Source: Candidatus Methanoperedens sp.
GTDB lineage: Archaea; Halobacteriota; Methanosarcinia; Methanosarcinales; Methanoperedenaceae
Direction of reading: 5' to 3'
Length of the DNA: 52,435 bases
Assembly: GCA_012026795.1 (NCBI GenBank)
Contig: VEPM01000028.1
Location: 1-52,435, forward strand
The notes beneath the pieces are model-generated. The model saw only the letters and a program-made list of their open reading frames with translations. It made no database searches and was not told the origin of the DNA. Position 1 is the first letter of the stretch; each line of letters begins with the position of its first letter. Below, one piece after another: positions 1 to 9,803 of the stretch. Position numbers and translations under genes: made by a program.

Positions 1-343
1 TGTTTAGAAAACTTATCAAGTTACCTAAATTATTTATTAAGGTAATCTGTTTTATACACGTTTAACCTGAATGGACGGGATAGATTTTTCATACGAAGTA
101 ATCTATTCCAAAGGGGGTACGTTTCAGCCCAAGCCTGAAGGCATTGGGCGATCTCTACCCCTTGACCCCGCACAAAGTATATATAGCAGGATATATGCTT
201 CCCGACGCTGTAAATGTTGTAGAGCCAGTAAAATCCAGTGCAAAAAGTGCAGTTATAGGCGGCATCATTAGCATGTAAATCAATGCCCGGCCTGAAAGAA
301 TGGCTGTAATGGCGGCTGCGTGTTCATATGGGGTCTGGGGTGA
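1..343. other. Non-coding or decayed stretch, no intact gene
   Basis: No intact gene can be supported here. From about 102 to 285 the third frame reads like protein (it includes PDAVNVVEPVKSSAKSAVIGG), but it follows a stop at 99 and has no start of its own. A short stretch from 71 in another frame (MDGIDFSYEVIYSKGG) could be its shifted upstream part. This may be the 3' remnant of a decayed gene. I do not recognise a family. Confidence 0.3.
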
Positions 344-3300
344 CTATTTTGCGCTTAGAACCTCGTGAATAGTTTTCAATAATCTCTCAGCAGTATAAGG
401 TTTTGGTAAAAGGGTTTGTGCACGAGTGCTTTCAATTTTTGCAAGTTTATCTTTCTCTGCTAATCCACTGGCTGCTATAATTTTGACTTCAGGGTTAATT
501 TTACGTATCGCCCGGATGCTTGCATGACCATCCATTACCGGCATCATCATATCCATAAGAACAACTTTGATTTTATCCTTATTTTGGGCATACTCTGTTA
601 CTGCCTGTGCACCATCTTCAGCAGCAAGAACATCATATCCATTTTCTTTTAATACCGAAATAGTAACCTCACGAACTGAATCTTCGTCTTCAGCAACGAG
701 AACCAATTCTCCATGTCCGAAGGGCAATTCAAGTTGCTGCTTCTCTACATTTTGTATTTCGGTTTTAGTCGCTGGCAGGTATACATTGAACTTTGTTCCT
801 TTTCCAACCTCGCTGTATACATTTATAAATCCACCGTGGCTTTTCACAATCGCAAGAGCTGTTGAAAGGCCAAGTCCTGTACCTTTACCAAACTCCTTTG
901 TCGTGAAAAACGGTTCAAATATTCTGTCAACTGTTTTAGGAGGAATACCAACCCCGGTATCCGAGACAGAAATGGCAACATAAGAACCTGCTTTGGCTTC
1001 AGCGTGCACATTCTTGTAATTTTCATCGATCACGAAATTCGAAGCTGTGATTCTCAGAATACCGCCATCCAGCATAGCATCGCGGGCATTCACGCATAAA
1101 TTCATTAGAACCTGGTGCAATTGGGTTGTGTCTCCGGATATGGTCCAGATACCAATTGGTATATCGGTTCGGATTTCAATGTTTCTTGGAAATGTCTCTT
1201 TTGCGATCTTTTCTATCTCAGATACGATGTTTGCAACATTAAGGGGAGCGCGTTCACCCTCTACACCCCGTGAGTATGACAGCACCTGCTTTATCAAATC
1301 AGCGCTGCGCTCGGAGTTTTTTTCAAGAATGGTAAGCAATTTCTGACTCTGCTCATCTTTGAATTTTTGTTTTAATGTATGCAGAGACATCATCATCGGT
1401 GTCAGTAAATTGTTGAGATTATGCGCTATACCTCCCGCAAGAACGCCTATGCTTTCCATTCGTTGCGCTCGTAATAAGTGCGCTTCAAGCTTTTTTTTCT
1501 CAGTGATATCTTTGGCGATAACAGAGAGACCATCCCTGGTTGGATAAGCATTAATTTCAAAAATGAATTTCTTATCCCCAAGCTGGTATTCATTCTCGAA
1601 ACGCTCAGGTTGCTGCGTTTTTAATGCCTCTATATAGAACTGCTCCGCTTTTGTATCTTTCACATCAGGGAAAAGCTCGTATATAGATTTTCCAATAGCA
1701 TCTTTCGCCAGAATCCCTGTAAGAGCTTCAGAGGCTTTATTCCAGTAGGTATATCTTAACCCTCTGTCCATCGCATAGAATAGGTCGTCAATGCTTTCAG
1801 TAAGCTCCCTGTAGCTTGCTTCTCTCTCCAGCAATGCTTTGTTTGCCTCTTTCAGCTCTGCTGTCCGTTCCTGAACACGTAGTTCTAACTCATCGTGCGC
1901 TTTCTGCAGCGCCTCCTCGGCTTGCTTGCGCTCGGTGATATCGGAATGCATTGCCAGGTAGCCAATGAAGTTACCGGCGGCGTCTCGCCTCGGAGAGATG
2001 TTGCTCAGAGTCCACAATATCGAGCCATCCTTCCGTCGCATCTTCCGTTCAGTATTGAAGCTACCCTGCTCTTTCAGGCGCTCACGCGCCCCAAGCACGG
2101 CTTCCCGTTCTTCAGTGCCCACGAAATCGAGGCTGGACCGTCCTACGATCTCCTCGCGCGGGTAGCCCAGCATATCAACCATGCGCTGGTTGACGTAGGT
2201 GATTGTTCCATCAGGCCCGTGGGTGGCAATGCCTTCTTCGGCTGTCTCGATGAGCCCACGATATCGCTCCTCGCTCTCGCGAAGCGCTTCTTTCGCCCGC
2301 TTTCGCTCGGTGATATCATGCATATAAATACGCACGACGCCCAGTTTTTTTACTACATGTATGGACTCGGCGAATATTCTATCTTTGATCTCAACATCAC
2401 GATAAAAAAGTTGCCCCTCTTTTTCCAGCTCCAGAGCTTTCATGATTTCTTCAAAATCGCCGGGCAAAAATATACGCACGTTGTTCTCCATCTTTAATGT
2501 CTTCAGGGCTTCCGCAGTCGCCGCATTTGAGAATGTAACCTCTCCGTTTGCATCTATCTCGATAACCGGATTAGGATTTAACTGCGGGAACGAGGCAAGG
2601 TGTTCAATTTCTCTCTCGGTTCGCTTGCGCTCTGTAATATCTCTTATTATCGCCATTCTCAGCCGACCACTCGGAGTATCCTTTACCGATACCGATAGTT
2701 CAGCGGTAAATGTTTCTCCAGTCTTCCTTCGTAGTTCCAACTCAACCCGGTTCCTGTCTGCCAGGCCATTATCAATATCATTCGGATGATCTGACTGGAT
2801 CATTAACGTGCCCGCCTGTTCTTCAGCAGCTACCAGACTGGCAAAAGAAGAACCAATTGCTTCATTCTGGCTGTAGCCGAATAATCTTTCTGCGGCTGGG
2901 CTCCAGACCAAAATCTTGCCTTTATCATCAATTGATATTATGGCATCTTTTGCCATGTTCACAAGCATACTGTAGCTTATCGCAGGCTCACGCCAGATAT
3001 TGTCCATCTTTTGGGCGAGTCCAATTCCCTTAGCCCGTGCTTCTTTGAGTGCAGATGCTGCAGCCACGAGGAAATAAGTACTACCCAGATATTGGGCTAT
3101 TCTGCCCAACCAGTTTAAGGGACTTCCAGGTGCGGCCAGGGGAGCAAGTGTTAAGCCAACAGCGATAATTGCCAGCCCCAGAGAATACCAGTAAAGAAAA
3201 CTCTCTTTGGAAGAATAATATAATCTCGCGTAGAGCGAGGCTGAGATAAAGAAGAGAATGATGTACGATATTATGATAACCCATCGGGTGTGTGTGTATC

Positions 3301-3799
3301 CCTCCCCGGTAACGAAAAACGGTGGGAAAAGTCCCCTGATTGCGGCTGTGGAAAGAATAACAAAAAATATTATGATACCTGAATAAAAAAGTATCGCAAT
3401 CGATTGTCTGGGAAACTTCTTCAGAGAATATCGGGCAGGATACTTTTCGGTACTTTGGCCTGTGCCTGATATATACAATATAGCAGCAAGCAGAGTCCCC
3501 ATGCTAAATATTGTCACTGATACATTAAGGCTATTCGGGAATATCCATCCGGCAAGCAAAGCTGAAATGCCAAAGGCCAGAGCTCCTCCACCCAGGAAAA
3601 GGGCAGGGCGTTTAGCTCCGAATACGTAGGCTGATGCCGCTATGAATGCTATAGTGAAGCCAGCGCCGCTGGTGAAGATGGTATTAAGCACCGGTAGCAG
3701 CAAATGGGGTTCGTAAGTCGTCTGTATATCAACAAAATAAAGAATTATGGCTATAGCTGTTATTAACGGAAGTGGGATAAAGCTAAAGCGCTTCAACAT
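344..3799 (-). CDS. Membrane-bound PAS-domain hybrid histidine kinase with C-terminal receiver
   Basis: A 1151-residue sensor kinase. Residues 1-265 hold about eight hydrophobic helices, a MASE-like membrane sensor. Four PAS-type segments follow at about 275-395, 400-500, 510-635 and 665-790, several closed by PAC-like 'DITERK' linkers, with a coiled coil before the last. The HisKA domain has its phospho-acceptor His in AHNLNN. The HATPase_c domain shows N (NLCVNARDA) and G boxes (DTGVGIPP, GTGLGLS). A receiver domain ends the protein, with acceptor Asp in VVLMDMMMPVMDG and the conserved Lys in LPKPY. This is the layout of a hybrid kinase that passes phosphate from His to its own Asp, probably then to a separate phosphotransfer or output protein not seen here. 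The ligand is unknown. It is transcribed alone, away from the repeat region. Confidence 0.93.
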   Translation of the reverse strand: MLKRFSFIPLPLITAIAIILYFVDIQTTYEPHLLLPVLNTIFTSGAGFTIAFIAASAYVFGAKRPALFLGGGALAFGISALLAGWIFPNSLNVSVTIFSMGTLLAAILYISGTGQSTEKYPARYSLKKFPRQSIAILFYSGIIIFFVILSTAAIRGLFPPFFVTGEGYTHTRWVIIISYIILFFISASLYARLYYSSKESFLYWYSLGLAIIAVGLTLAPLAAPGSPLNWLGRIAQYLGSTYFLVAAASALKEARAKGIGLAQKMDNIWREPAISYSMLVNMAKDAIISIDDKGKILVWSPAAERLFGYSQNEAIGSSFASLVAAEEQAGTLMIQSDHPNDIDNGLADRNRVELELRRKTGETFTAELSVSVKDTPSGRLRMAIIRDITERKRTEREIEHLASFPQLNPNPVIEIDANGEVTFSNAATAEALKTLKMENNVRIFLPGDFEEIMKALELEKEGQLFYRDVEIKDRIFAESIHVVKKLGVVRIYMHDITERKRAKEALRESEERYRGLIETAEEGIATHGPDGTITYVNQRMVDMLGYPREEIVGRSSLDFVGTEEREAVLGARERLKEQGSFNTERKMRRKDGSILWTLSNISPRRDAAGNFIGYLAMHSDITERKQAEEALQKAHDELELRVQERTAELKEANKALLEREASYRELTESIDDLFYAMDRGLRYTYWNKASEALTGILAKDAIGKSIYELFPDVKDTKAEQFYIEALKTQQPERFENEYQLGDKKFIFEINAYPTRDGLSVIAKDITEKKKLEAHLLRAQRMESIGVLAGGIAHNLNNLLTPMMMSLHTLKQKFKDEQSQKLLTILEKNSERSADLIKQVLSYSRGVEGERAPLNVANIVSEIEKIAKETFPRNIEIRTDIPIGIWTISGDTTQLHQVLMNLCVNARDAMLDGGILRITASNFVIDENYKNVHAEAKAGSYVAISVSDTGVGIPPKTVDRIFEPFFTTKEFGKGTGLGLSTALAIVKSHGGFINVYSEVGKGTKFNVYLPATKTEIQNVEKQQLELPFGHGELVLVAEDEDSVREVTISVLKENGYDVLAAEDGAQAVTEYAQNKDKIKVVLMDMMMPVMDGHASIRAIRKINPEVKIIAASGLAEKDKLAKIESTRAQTLLPKPYTAERLLKTIHEVLSAK

Positions 3800-3900
3800 A
3801 CGATTTCACCTGATTTATTTGTATTTAGATGTAATTCGGTATCTCCCATTCTAACAATATAATGAGACAAAGCCGTATATTAGCATGACGCTAATTATCA

Positions 3901-4400
3901 GGTTGCCCAAACTCCTCAATTCACCGGGCGCGCTCACGTCCTGGCTTAGATACAATTTATGACTGGGAAATTAACAAAATGGAATACATATGTCATCGGT
4001 TAAGAGAAAAATCAGAACATAGAACATGGATTGCACGGATGCCGCGGATGCGCGCGGATTGGATATCCGTGTAAATCCGCGTGATAAGCGTCATCCGCGT
4101 TCGATATAGACTAATTGGAGATTTAATAGAAACCATAAAAAGATATATTCTTAGCCATTAAATTCATTAACCGATGACAGATAAGATGGAATAAGTAAAA
4201 AAGGGGGGCTGAAAACGATTAGCTTTAGAAGTGCATGGGATAACTTACGAAAAAACCGCAGATGAACGCAGATAAACACAGATTTATTGCTATGCTTATT
4301 GAAAATAAAACTGAAAACGGATCATCAGCATAAATTATTATCCCTAAACAATAAAATTCAGGTGCGCCCGGAAATCACGATGCGTATCTGTGTTTATCTG
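3901..4400. repeat. Dispersed repeat unit, copy A (split by a small insertion)
   Basis: First copy of a roughly 293-bp unit. It starts near GCCCAAACTCCT, runs through GGGCGCGCTCAC and GGGAAATTAACAAA, and continues after an insert into GTGCATGGGATAACTTACG, AACGCAGATAAACACAG and CAATAAAATTCAGG. Without 207 bp of insert plus target duplication, its length matches copy B at 4523-4815. Most positions are identical between copies. Confidence 0.8.
3987..4185. mobile_element. MITE-like small insertion with 8-bp target duplication
   Basis: A 199-bp insert inside repeat copy A. ATGGAATA occurs immediately before (3979-3986) and immediately after (4186-4193). Copy B of the same repeat has the site only once and uninterrupted, so it serves as the empty site. 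Near its ends the insert carries a perfect 13-bp inverted repeat, TGTCATCGGTTAA (3991-4003 and 4167-4179). Its centre is a GC-rich imperfect palindrome (about 4030-4105). There is no coding capacity, so it would need a transposase in trans. Confidence 0.65.
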
Positions 4401-4413
4401 TGTTCATCTGTGG
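4256..4413. repeat. Long inverted repeat of the 'CACAGATGAACACAGAT' type
   Basis: Arms of about 28 bases at 4256-4283 and 4386-4413 are near-perfect reverse complements separated by about 100 bases. Each arm is built from degenerate ACAGATRAACRCAGAT-like steps. Copy B (about 4675-4705) has only the left arm. Such intergenic palindromes are dispersed in many archaeal and bacterial genomes. A transcript through it could form a long hairpin. Confidence 0.7.
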
Positions 4414-4522
4414 TTCCTTTGTCAGATGAAATAAAAGTATCAAAAATCAGCGCGCCCGAAAGAACACTGATTTCTCCAAAAACCGAATTAGTATTCTGTA
4501 ATTGTCTCTGCACAGTTCATAG

Positions 4523-4815
4523 GGTCGCCCAAACTCCCGAACTTACCGGGCGCGCTCACTTCTTGGCGCATATACAATAGTTGTTACGATTGGGAAATTA
4601 ACAAATGGGAATAAGTAAGAAGAAGGGGCTGAAAATTGATTAGCTTAAGTGCATGGGATAACTTACGAAAAAACCACAGATGAACACAGATGAACACAGA
4701 TTTATTGCTATGCTTATTGAAAATAAAACTGAAAACGGATCATCAGTATAAATTATTACCTCTAAACAATAAAATTCAGGCGCGCCCAAAAATAACGATG
4801 CATATCAGCGTTTAT
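4523..4815. repeat. Dispersed repeat unit, copy B (uninterrupted)
   Basis: Second, direct copy of the unit at 3901-4400, about 120 bases downstream of it. It lacks the MITE-like insert and so gives the pre-insertion sequence. The rest of the non-coding stretch up to 5029 holds only an AT-rich, TATA-like segment (AAATATATTTAAG near 4890), a plausible promoter for the gene starting at 5030. Confidence 0.8.
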
Positions 4816-5029
4816 ATGAGCAATGTTTTATTTGATATTAAACCGGAAAACCTATGATTAAAATAGCCTAAGCGTTTACTCCTAAAGAAAAATATATTTA
4901 AGCTATTGATATAATTAAGTACCATATTTAACATGTTACATAAATAGTAAATCCAGAAAATATGAAGGTTGATGGAGAAGCGGAAATGGTTGCTTGATCA
5001 ATTCAGCTTCCAAAATAGGAAAAGAAGAC

Positions 5030-7608
5030 ATGGGTAGTAAAGACGAGAAAATGGGTTTAAGAAGTATTAAAGATATCAAGAAAGAGGCAGCAAAAAAGTC
5101 GTTGATTTATCTGAAGAAAAATCAAAGACAGAGAATGCGGTAGAAAATTTAATAGAGAAAATAGAAGGTTCTTTTGAAGATGCTCAAAAGCAGACGGAAA
5201 AGAGTGTTTCTGATTTAAATATTAAACGAGTTGATCTGGAAAATACTGTCCACTTCAGAGTGGGTTTGGCATTGGAGGCAGTAAATAAATCAATTGAAAT
5301 ATTAAGGCACACATATGAATGGGTAAGAGCGGATTACCGGAAGTCCATAGCAGTGCCTCTTTCGGTAATGATACTTGTCGAATTTATTTATGTGATCTTT
5401 GTTCCTTATTTCCCATGGATCGAAGATTCGGTTTATGGGATTCCAGTTTTAAAAGTGATCATTGTTATAATAGGTTTCCTGGTTGTTTGCTTTACATATA
5501 CTGTATTACGAAAGATTAATGAAAGATTTCTCATTAGCTTTGAAAATATAGAAAAAATGATAGAAGATTTGAACCAAACAGAGCCTGCAATTGAAGAAAT
5601 AAAGCTTTCAAAACAAGAATTCAATGATACCAGGCCATTTCTTAAAAGCGTTAGGGGATTCTTAGATATTTTGATGTCTGTTGCTGGAGATTCCGTCCCA
5701 TTTATGCAAAAAACATTCGATGAATTGACCCTTCTTGCAAAGTTTGGAGAGAAGGTGGAGAGTTTCGAACTTGCTTTAAACTATTACGGTTTGCTCGAAG
5801 ATAAGATCTTTTTTGCGAGACTAAGTGAATTTGCTCCATCGAAAGCTCATATACTTGATGATGAAAAAGTTTGGGAATATCATATAGTTGAGAGCATAAT
5901 AAATAAGCTCAAGGAACAAGGAGTAAACCTCTTCAAAGATGTAATATTGCTTTTATACCGTGAACATAATGGACTTGAAACTTTAGACATTTTCAGAGCT
6001 ATAAGCACGAAAGAAGAATATATGGAGAGCCTTGCAAGAGTTCTTATTGATAGTAAAAGACTTGTGCAGCCCCCATATAATGATTTCTATAAAACAGAAG
6101 ATATAGTTCCAGTCTTGAAAAAGGTTGGATGTTTCAATCTTTCAGAGATCAATAATGTGCTTTCTAGGTCTCTAAGGCAGTTGGATTACTTAAAATCTTA
6201 TACCGAATTTCTAGTTAAGAATGGTATTAAACCAGATTTTAGGCCCAGCATCGAATTCATAATCGATGAATCTATAAATGAAAATGACGAGTTTGAGCGC
6301 CAAGTTATTAGCTTGGTTTATAAAATTGGAAAAAGAGCTTTTGACAAGATACCCTCATTGGATGATGCTTTCAAAGAAGCGTTTGCAAAAGCTTCTGTTT
6401 CTATCAAATTTCACAATGAAATATCTTTTAGGAAGAACGCATGTGAAATTTCAGCGGATGAAAGGTCAGCTGCCGTGATTACGGCTTACTATGAAAAATC
6501 GAAGGAAATAGGTGCTGTTTTATTAGAAGATTTGCTTAAAGACTTGGATTTAGTTAAATCTTCTTATGATAAAAGGGATGATGTTGAATTCAAATTCTTG
6601 ATTAGCCAATTGAGAGAGGGAAATTGGTTTGACAGCAGTGGTGCCTATATAAAAGCCTTTTTAGATGCATCAAAAAAGGAAATCAAAGAACAGATTTCCA
6701 AGATTGAAAAATTCACAATATTACAGGAGGTCGTTAAGAACACTTTTCAGAAAGTTAGGATCACTACCGTTGAGAAAGCCATTGATGCTCAAGTGTTTGG
6801 CGCATATATAATTATGTTCTCAAAGGGGAGCAAAGGGAGTAAATTAGGGCCATTAGTGAATAAGTTATCCATAAGGGATTTGGAAAATTCAAATCCTGAA
6901 GATAAGTGGCGCTACAAATCTCCTGATGATCTATAAGCCATTGAGAAAACGTATGGATTAAGGCCTAAATATGACTTTATGAATTTTTCAAACAGCACCA
7001 GGATAGGGGTTTTGGACAAAGGAGAAAAATTTCTTGAGTTCAAAAATAATTTTTTGAATGATTTAAAAATAATTCTCAAATTGGAGGAAAAATCCGGCAT
7101 TGGATTAGTGGTTCAAAGAATAACACCTTCTATTTACAGTTTCGGCCAACTTGAATACGAAGATTTAGTAGAAATAAAGGATTTAGATATTGCCAATTAC
7201 ATTGCACTCCTAGCTGGCGACCATATTCCCGAAGCAGACCAAGCAAGCGTAATAAGACTTGATAAAGATGTTGACCTTTTCGAAATTGTAAATATGAAAT
7301 CTATTTATGAACTCATCAAGGTAAAAGGTGAAGATAGCGCAGGTAATGAGAGAAAGATCTTAGAATCACTCGATTTGAAGAAGAAAATTCTAGAAAAGCT
7401 TGGAACAGATTTAAAATCATTAGCATTAGATATAGGTTCTGGGGTAAGAAGTAAGGAGGAAATAACTCCAATAATAAGGGATGTTTTGGAATATAGTTTT
7501 TCATCCCAGTTAGGTTTAAGGGGAAAAGCGAAAGATCGTGCAAATTTATTGTCAAAGCGGTTTTCAGATGTGCTGGAGCAGCTTTCACTCCTCTATAAGA
7601 TGCAGTAG
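5030..7608 (+). pseudogene. Disrupted gene for a large coiled-coil membrane protein of unknown function
   Basis: Three pieces read as one protein. From ATG 5030 a frame starts MGSKDEKMGLRSIKDIKKEAAKK and stops at 5141. The frame one base back is protein-like from about 5098 (VVDLSEEKSKTENAVE) to a TAA at 6934-6936. After that stop the same frame simply continues (AIEKTYGLRPKYDF, then MNFSNSTRIGV) to 7608. Repaired, the product would be about 859 residues: a charged coiled-coil N-terminus, two membrane helices (just after RADYRKSIA, and at PVLKVIIVIIGFLVVCF), and a long, mostly helical charged domain. I do not recognise the family. The GTG at 5260 lies inside the coding stretch and is unlikely to be the native start. 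Two lesions suggest a decaying gene or assembly errors. A programmed shift at the first lesion is possible. Confidence 0.7.
5092..5098 (+). other. A AAA AAG slippery heptamer at the -1 frame change
   Basis: In the frame of ATG 5030 the codons are GCA AAA AAG TCG. Slipping back one base re-pairs both lysine tRNAs on AAA AAA and enters the frame that stays open to 6934. This is the canonical X XXY YYZ -1 frameshift sequence known from bacterial dnaX. I see no convincing stem-loop in the 10-40 bases downstream. A poly-A indel is the simpler explanation. Confidence 0.4.
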
Positions 7609-7716
7609 AAATATTTAAAGAGAGTCTGGTTGTAATGATTATCGCAACATGATAGCATTCGTTAGCAAAATCTACGTTATAATAAAAAAATCACTAAATT
7701 CTTATACCATCGGCAC

Positions 7717-8190
7717 ATGGATGTATTACAAATGACAAGATACCAACCCATTATTGATGTGCTTATAAATAGCGGGGTTTATGACATAGTATATTTTGAC
7801 CATGAAACTGAATTACCTATCCCATATCGGAATATTGGTTTCTTGAAGAGAAATGCTTTGCAAGAACAATCTGGAAAAGGAAGAGTACTTCATAAAAAGT
7901 GGCCTGATGTCTGTGGAATTAGTAATGATAAACTTAAAATAATAATTGAAGAGGAGCGGAAACCGCCAAACAATACAATTGAAGAGGATATAAATATAAT
8001 ATCCAAATGTAAATATCTTTGGGTAGATAACAAAGAATTTCCTTTTGATCCAGAGTGTACTCTTTTTATCCTATTATATAATAACATCAACAGCATACCA
8101 GAGAATGTTATTGAGAATAAAGGTAACCTTAAAAGAATTGTTGTGTGCGATAAGCAATTATTCGAACAGAAATACACACAGTATGTTTGA
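7717..8190 (+). CDS. Hypothetical protein, possible PD-(D/E)xK-type nuclease fold
   Basis: A 157-residue soluble protein of unknown function. Its middle reads KWPDVCG, then after about a dozen residues IIIEEERKP. A PD followed by a hydrophobic strand and ERK resembles the PD-(D/E)xK metal-binding core of restriction-type nucleases, but this is motif reading only. A second ATG at 7732 is an alternative start, and neither has a clear Shine-Dalgarno site. It is a lone gene, low in GC like the disrupted gene before it. The next 218 bases show nothing notable. Confidence 0.6.
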   Translation: MDVLQMTRYQPIIDVLINSGVYDIVYFDHETELPIPYRNIGFLKRNALQEQSGKGRVLHKKWPDVCGISNDKLKIIIEEERKPPNNTIEEDINIISKCKYLWVDNKEFPFDPECTLFILLYNNINSIPENVIENKGNLKRIVVCDKQLFEQKYTQYV

Positions 8191-8408
8191 GGCAATAATT
8201 AAGTAAGATATTGTATCTTGGGATAACTACCAATGCAAATTGAAACGGTAGCATAATGATTAAAGGCACTGAGGGCCAAAGAAGCGAACGAAAATCAATC
8301 AATCCATAGTAAGAGATCGCATTTGAACCAAAAGTTACCAGAGGTATGTAACGACCGATAACAACATTTAATACCAGTCGCAATCATTTCTTCTTGAGGT
8401 GAGAGTGG

Positions 8409-9767
8409 ATGTTCATTGAAAAGCTTGTTTCCAGAGGGCTTGCTCATTTCTCCTATATTGCAGGAAATGATAGGGATGCGTTCGTAGTTGATCCTAAAAG
8501 AGATGTGGATTCGTATATTGAAATTGCGAAAAACAAATGCTGCAGGATACGGTATGTTTTTGAGACGCACTGCAATGAGGATTACCTGATAGGGTCGCTG
8601 GAACTTGAAAAGCTAACAGGTTGCAGGATAATCCACAGCAATCAAATTGATTTTGGCTATGGTGAGCCGACAGCTGAAAATGATACCTTCGACATCGGCG
8701 GCATGAAGATTAAGGTTATTGAAACCCCAGGACACTCCCCGGATAGCCTGAGCTTTGTACTTTATGCGCCCTCCGGGGAAAAACCTCTTGCTGTTTTTAC
8801 AGGGGACGCGCTTTTTTATGGAAATGTAGGAAGGACTGATCTTTTCGGAAGGGAAAAGACGGGTGAATATGCATCTATTCTTTATGACTCTGTGCACGGG
8901 AAACTCCTTTCATTAGGTGATGGAACAATCGTGTATCCAGCCCATGGAGCAGGCTCAGCATGCGGCGGCGCAATGGCAGATATTGTAATAAGTACGATAG
9001 GATATGAGCGAGCCGCAAATCCCATGCTTGATCTCACGCGTGAGGAATTTGTCGAAATGAAAAAGAGAGAAAATATTCCGCTACCCCCTTATTTTGCCAG
9101 GATGGCAGATCATAACCAGAATGGTCCAGGTTTGCTTGAGCCCGGTCGGGTCGAGCCACTGGATGCTACCACGTTCGCAGGCGTTATGTCGAACTCCACA
9201 ATCTTAGATACCCGCTCTCCTACCTCCTTTGCCAGCGCGCATATCAAAGATTCATATAATATCTGGCTCGGAGGATTGCCTTCATTTGCAGGCTGGATCG
9301 TTGATTATGAAAAGGATATCCTGCTTGTGACAGAGAGACAGGAGGATGTTGAGGCAGCGTTACGATATCTTGCAAGGATCGGGTTTGATAAAGCAAGGGG
9401 GTATCTTTGCAAGGGTATCGAAGACTGGGAGGTTCATGGAATGAGTCTTGAGCAAAGCGGTATTTATACCGTGGACAATCTTCATGAGAAACTGGCAGAA
9501 AACGAACTATTTGTGCTGGATGTTCGAAAGAAGGAGGAATACACCGGGGGTCATATTCCTGGAGCCGTAAATATATATGTGGGTGAACTTGAGAAAAGAC
9601 TGTCTGAGGTTCCGCCAGACCGTCCTGTTGTTTCTGTTTGTTCCACAGGCAACAGGTCGGGGATCGGAGCAAGCATCCTGGCGCGCGGGAATTTTAAGAA
9701 TGTGTATAACCTTATCGGAGGCATGAAAGCATGGAAGGAGAAAGGTTATCCTGCAAAAAAAGGTTAA
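8409..9767 (+). CDS. Metallo-beta-lactamase-fold / double rhodanese protein (persulfide dioxygenase-like)
   Basis: A 452-residue protein: MBL-fold domain (about 1-230), then two rhodanese domains (about 255-345 and 355-452). In ETHE1-type persulfide dioxygenases one iron is held by the first His of HxHxDH, a later His and an Asp. Here these read H54 (ETHCNEDY), H109 (GHSPDS) and D133 (TGDALF), and the GRTDLFG and YPAHG motifs are also present. The second motif His is Asn56 and the last is Tyr59, so a two-zinc hydrolase is unlikely while the mono-iron site could stand. The first rhodanese has no catalytic Cys in its loop. The second has C411 (CSTGNRS). The likely role is persulfide or sulfane-sulfur oxidation or transfer in the cytoplasm. 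Confidence 0.85.
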   Translation: MFIEKLVSRGLAHFSYIAGNDRDAFVVDPKRDVDSYIEIAKNKCCRIRYVFETHCNEDYLIGSLELEKLTGCRIIHSNQIDFGYGEPTAENDTFDIGGMKIKVIETPGHSPDSLSFVLYAPSGEKPLAVFTGDALFYGNVGRTDLFGREKTGEYASILYDSVHGKLLSLGDGTIVYPAHGAGSACGGAMADIVISTIGYERAANPMLDLTREEFVEMKKRENIPLPPYFARMADHNQNGPGLLEPGRVEPLDATTFAGVMSNSTILDTRSPTSFASAHIKDSYNIWLGGLPSFAGWIVDYEKDILLVTERQEDVEAALRYLARIGFDKARGYLCKGIEDWEVHGMSLEQSGIYTVDNLHEKLAENELFVLDVRKKEEYTGGHIPGAVNIYVGELEKRLSEVPPDRPVVSVCSTGNRSGIGASILARGNFKNVYNLIGGMKAWKEKGYPAKKG

Positions 9768-9803
9768 AGATTATACATCAAGATATCAAGATGATAACGG
9801 ATC

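Noticed and set aside
3987-4185. Rho-independent terminator reading of the central palindrome
   Set aside because: No T-run follows, and the flanking duplication and paired ends fit an insertion better.
4287-4580. 97-codon open frame on the plus strand
   Set aside because: It lies inside the non-coding repeat unit and its palindrome, and copy B does not keep the frame.
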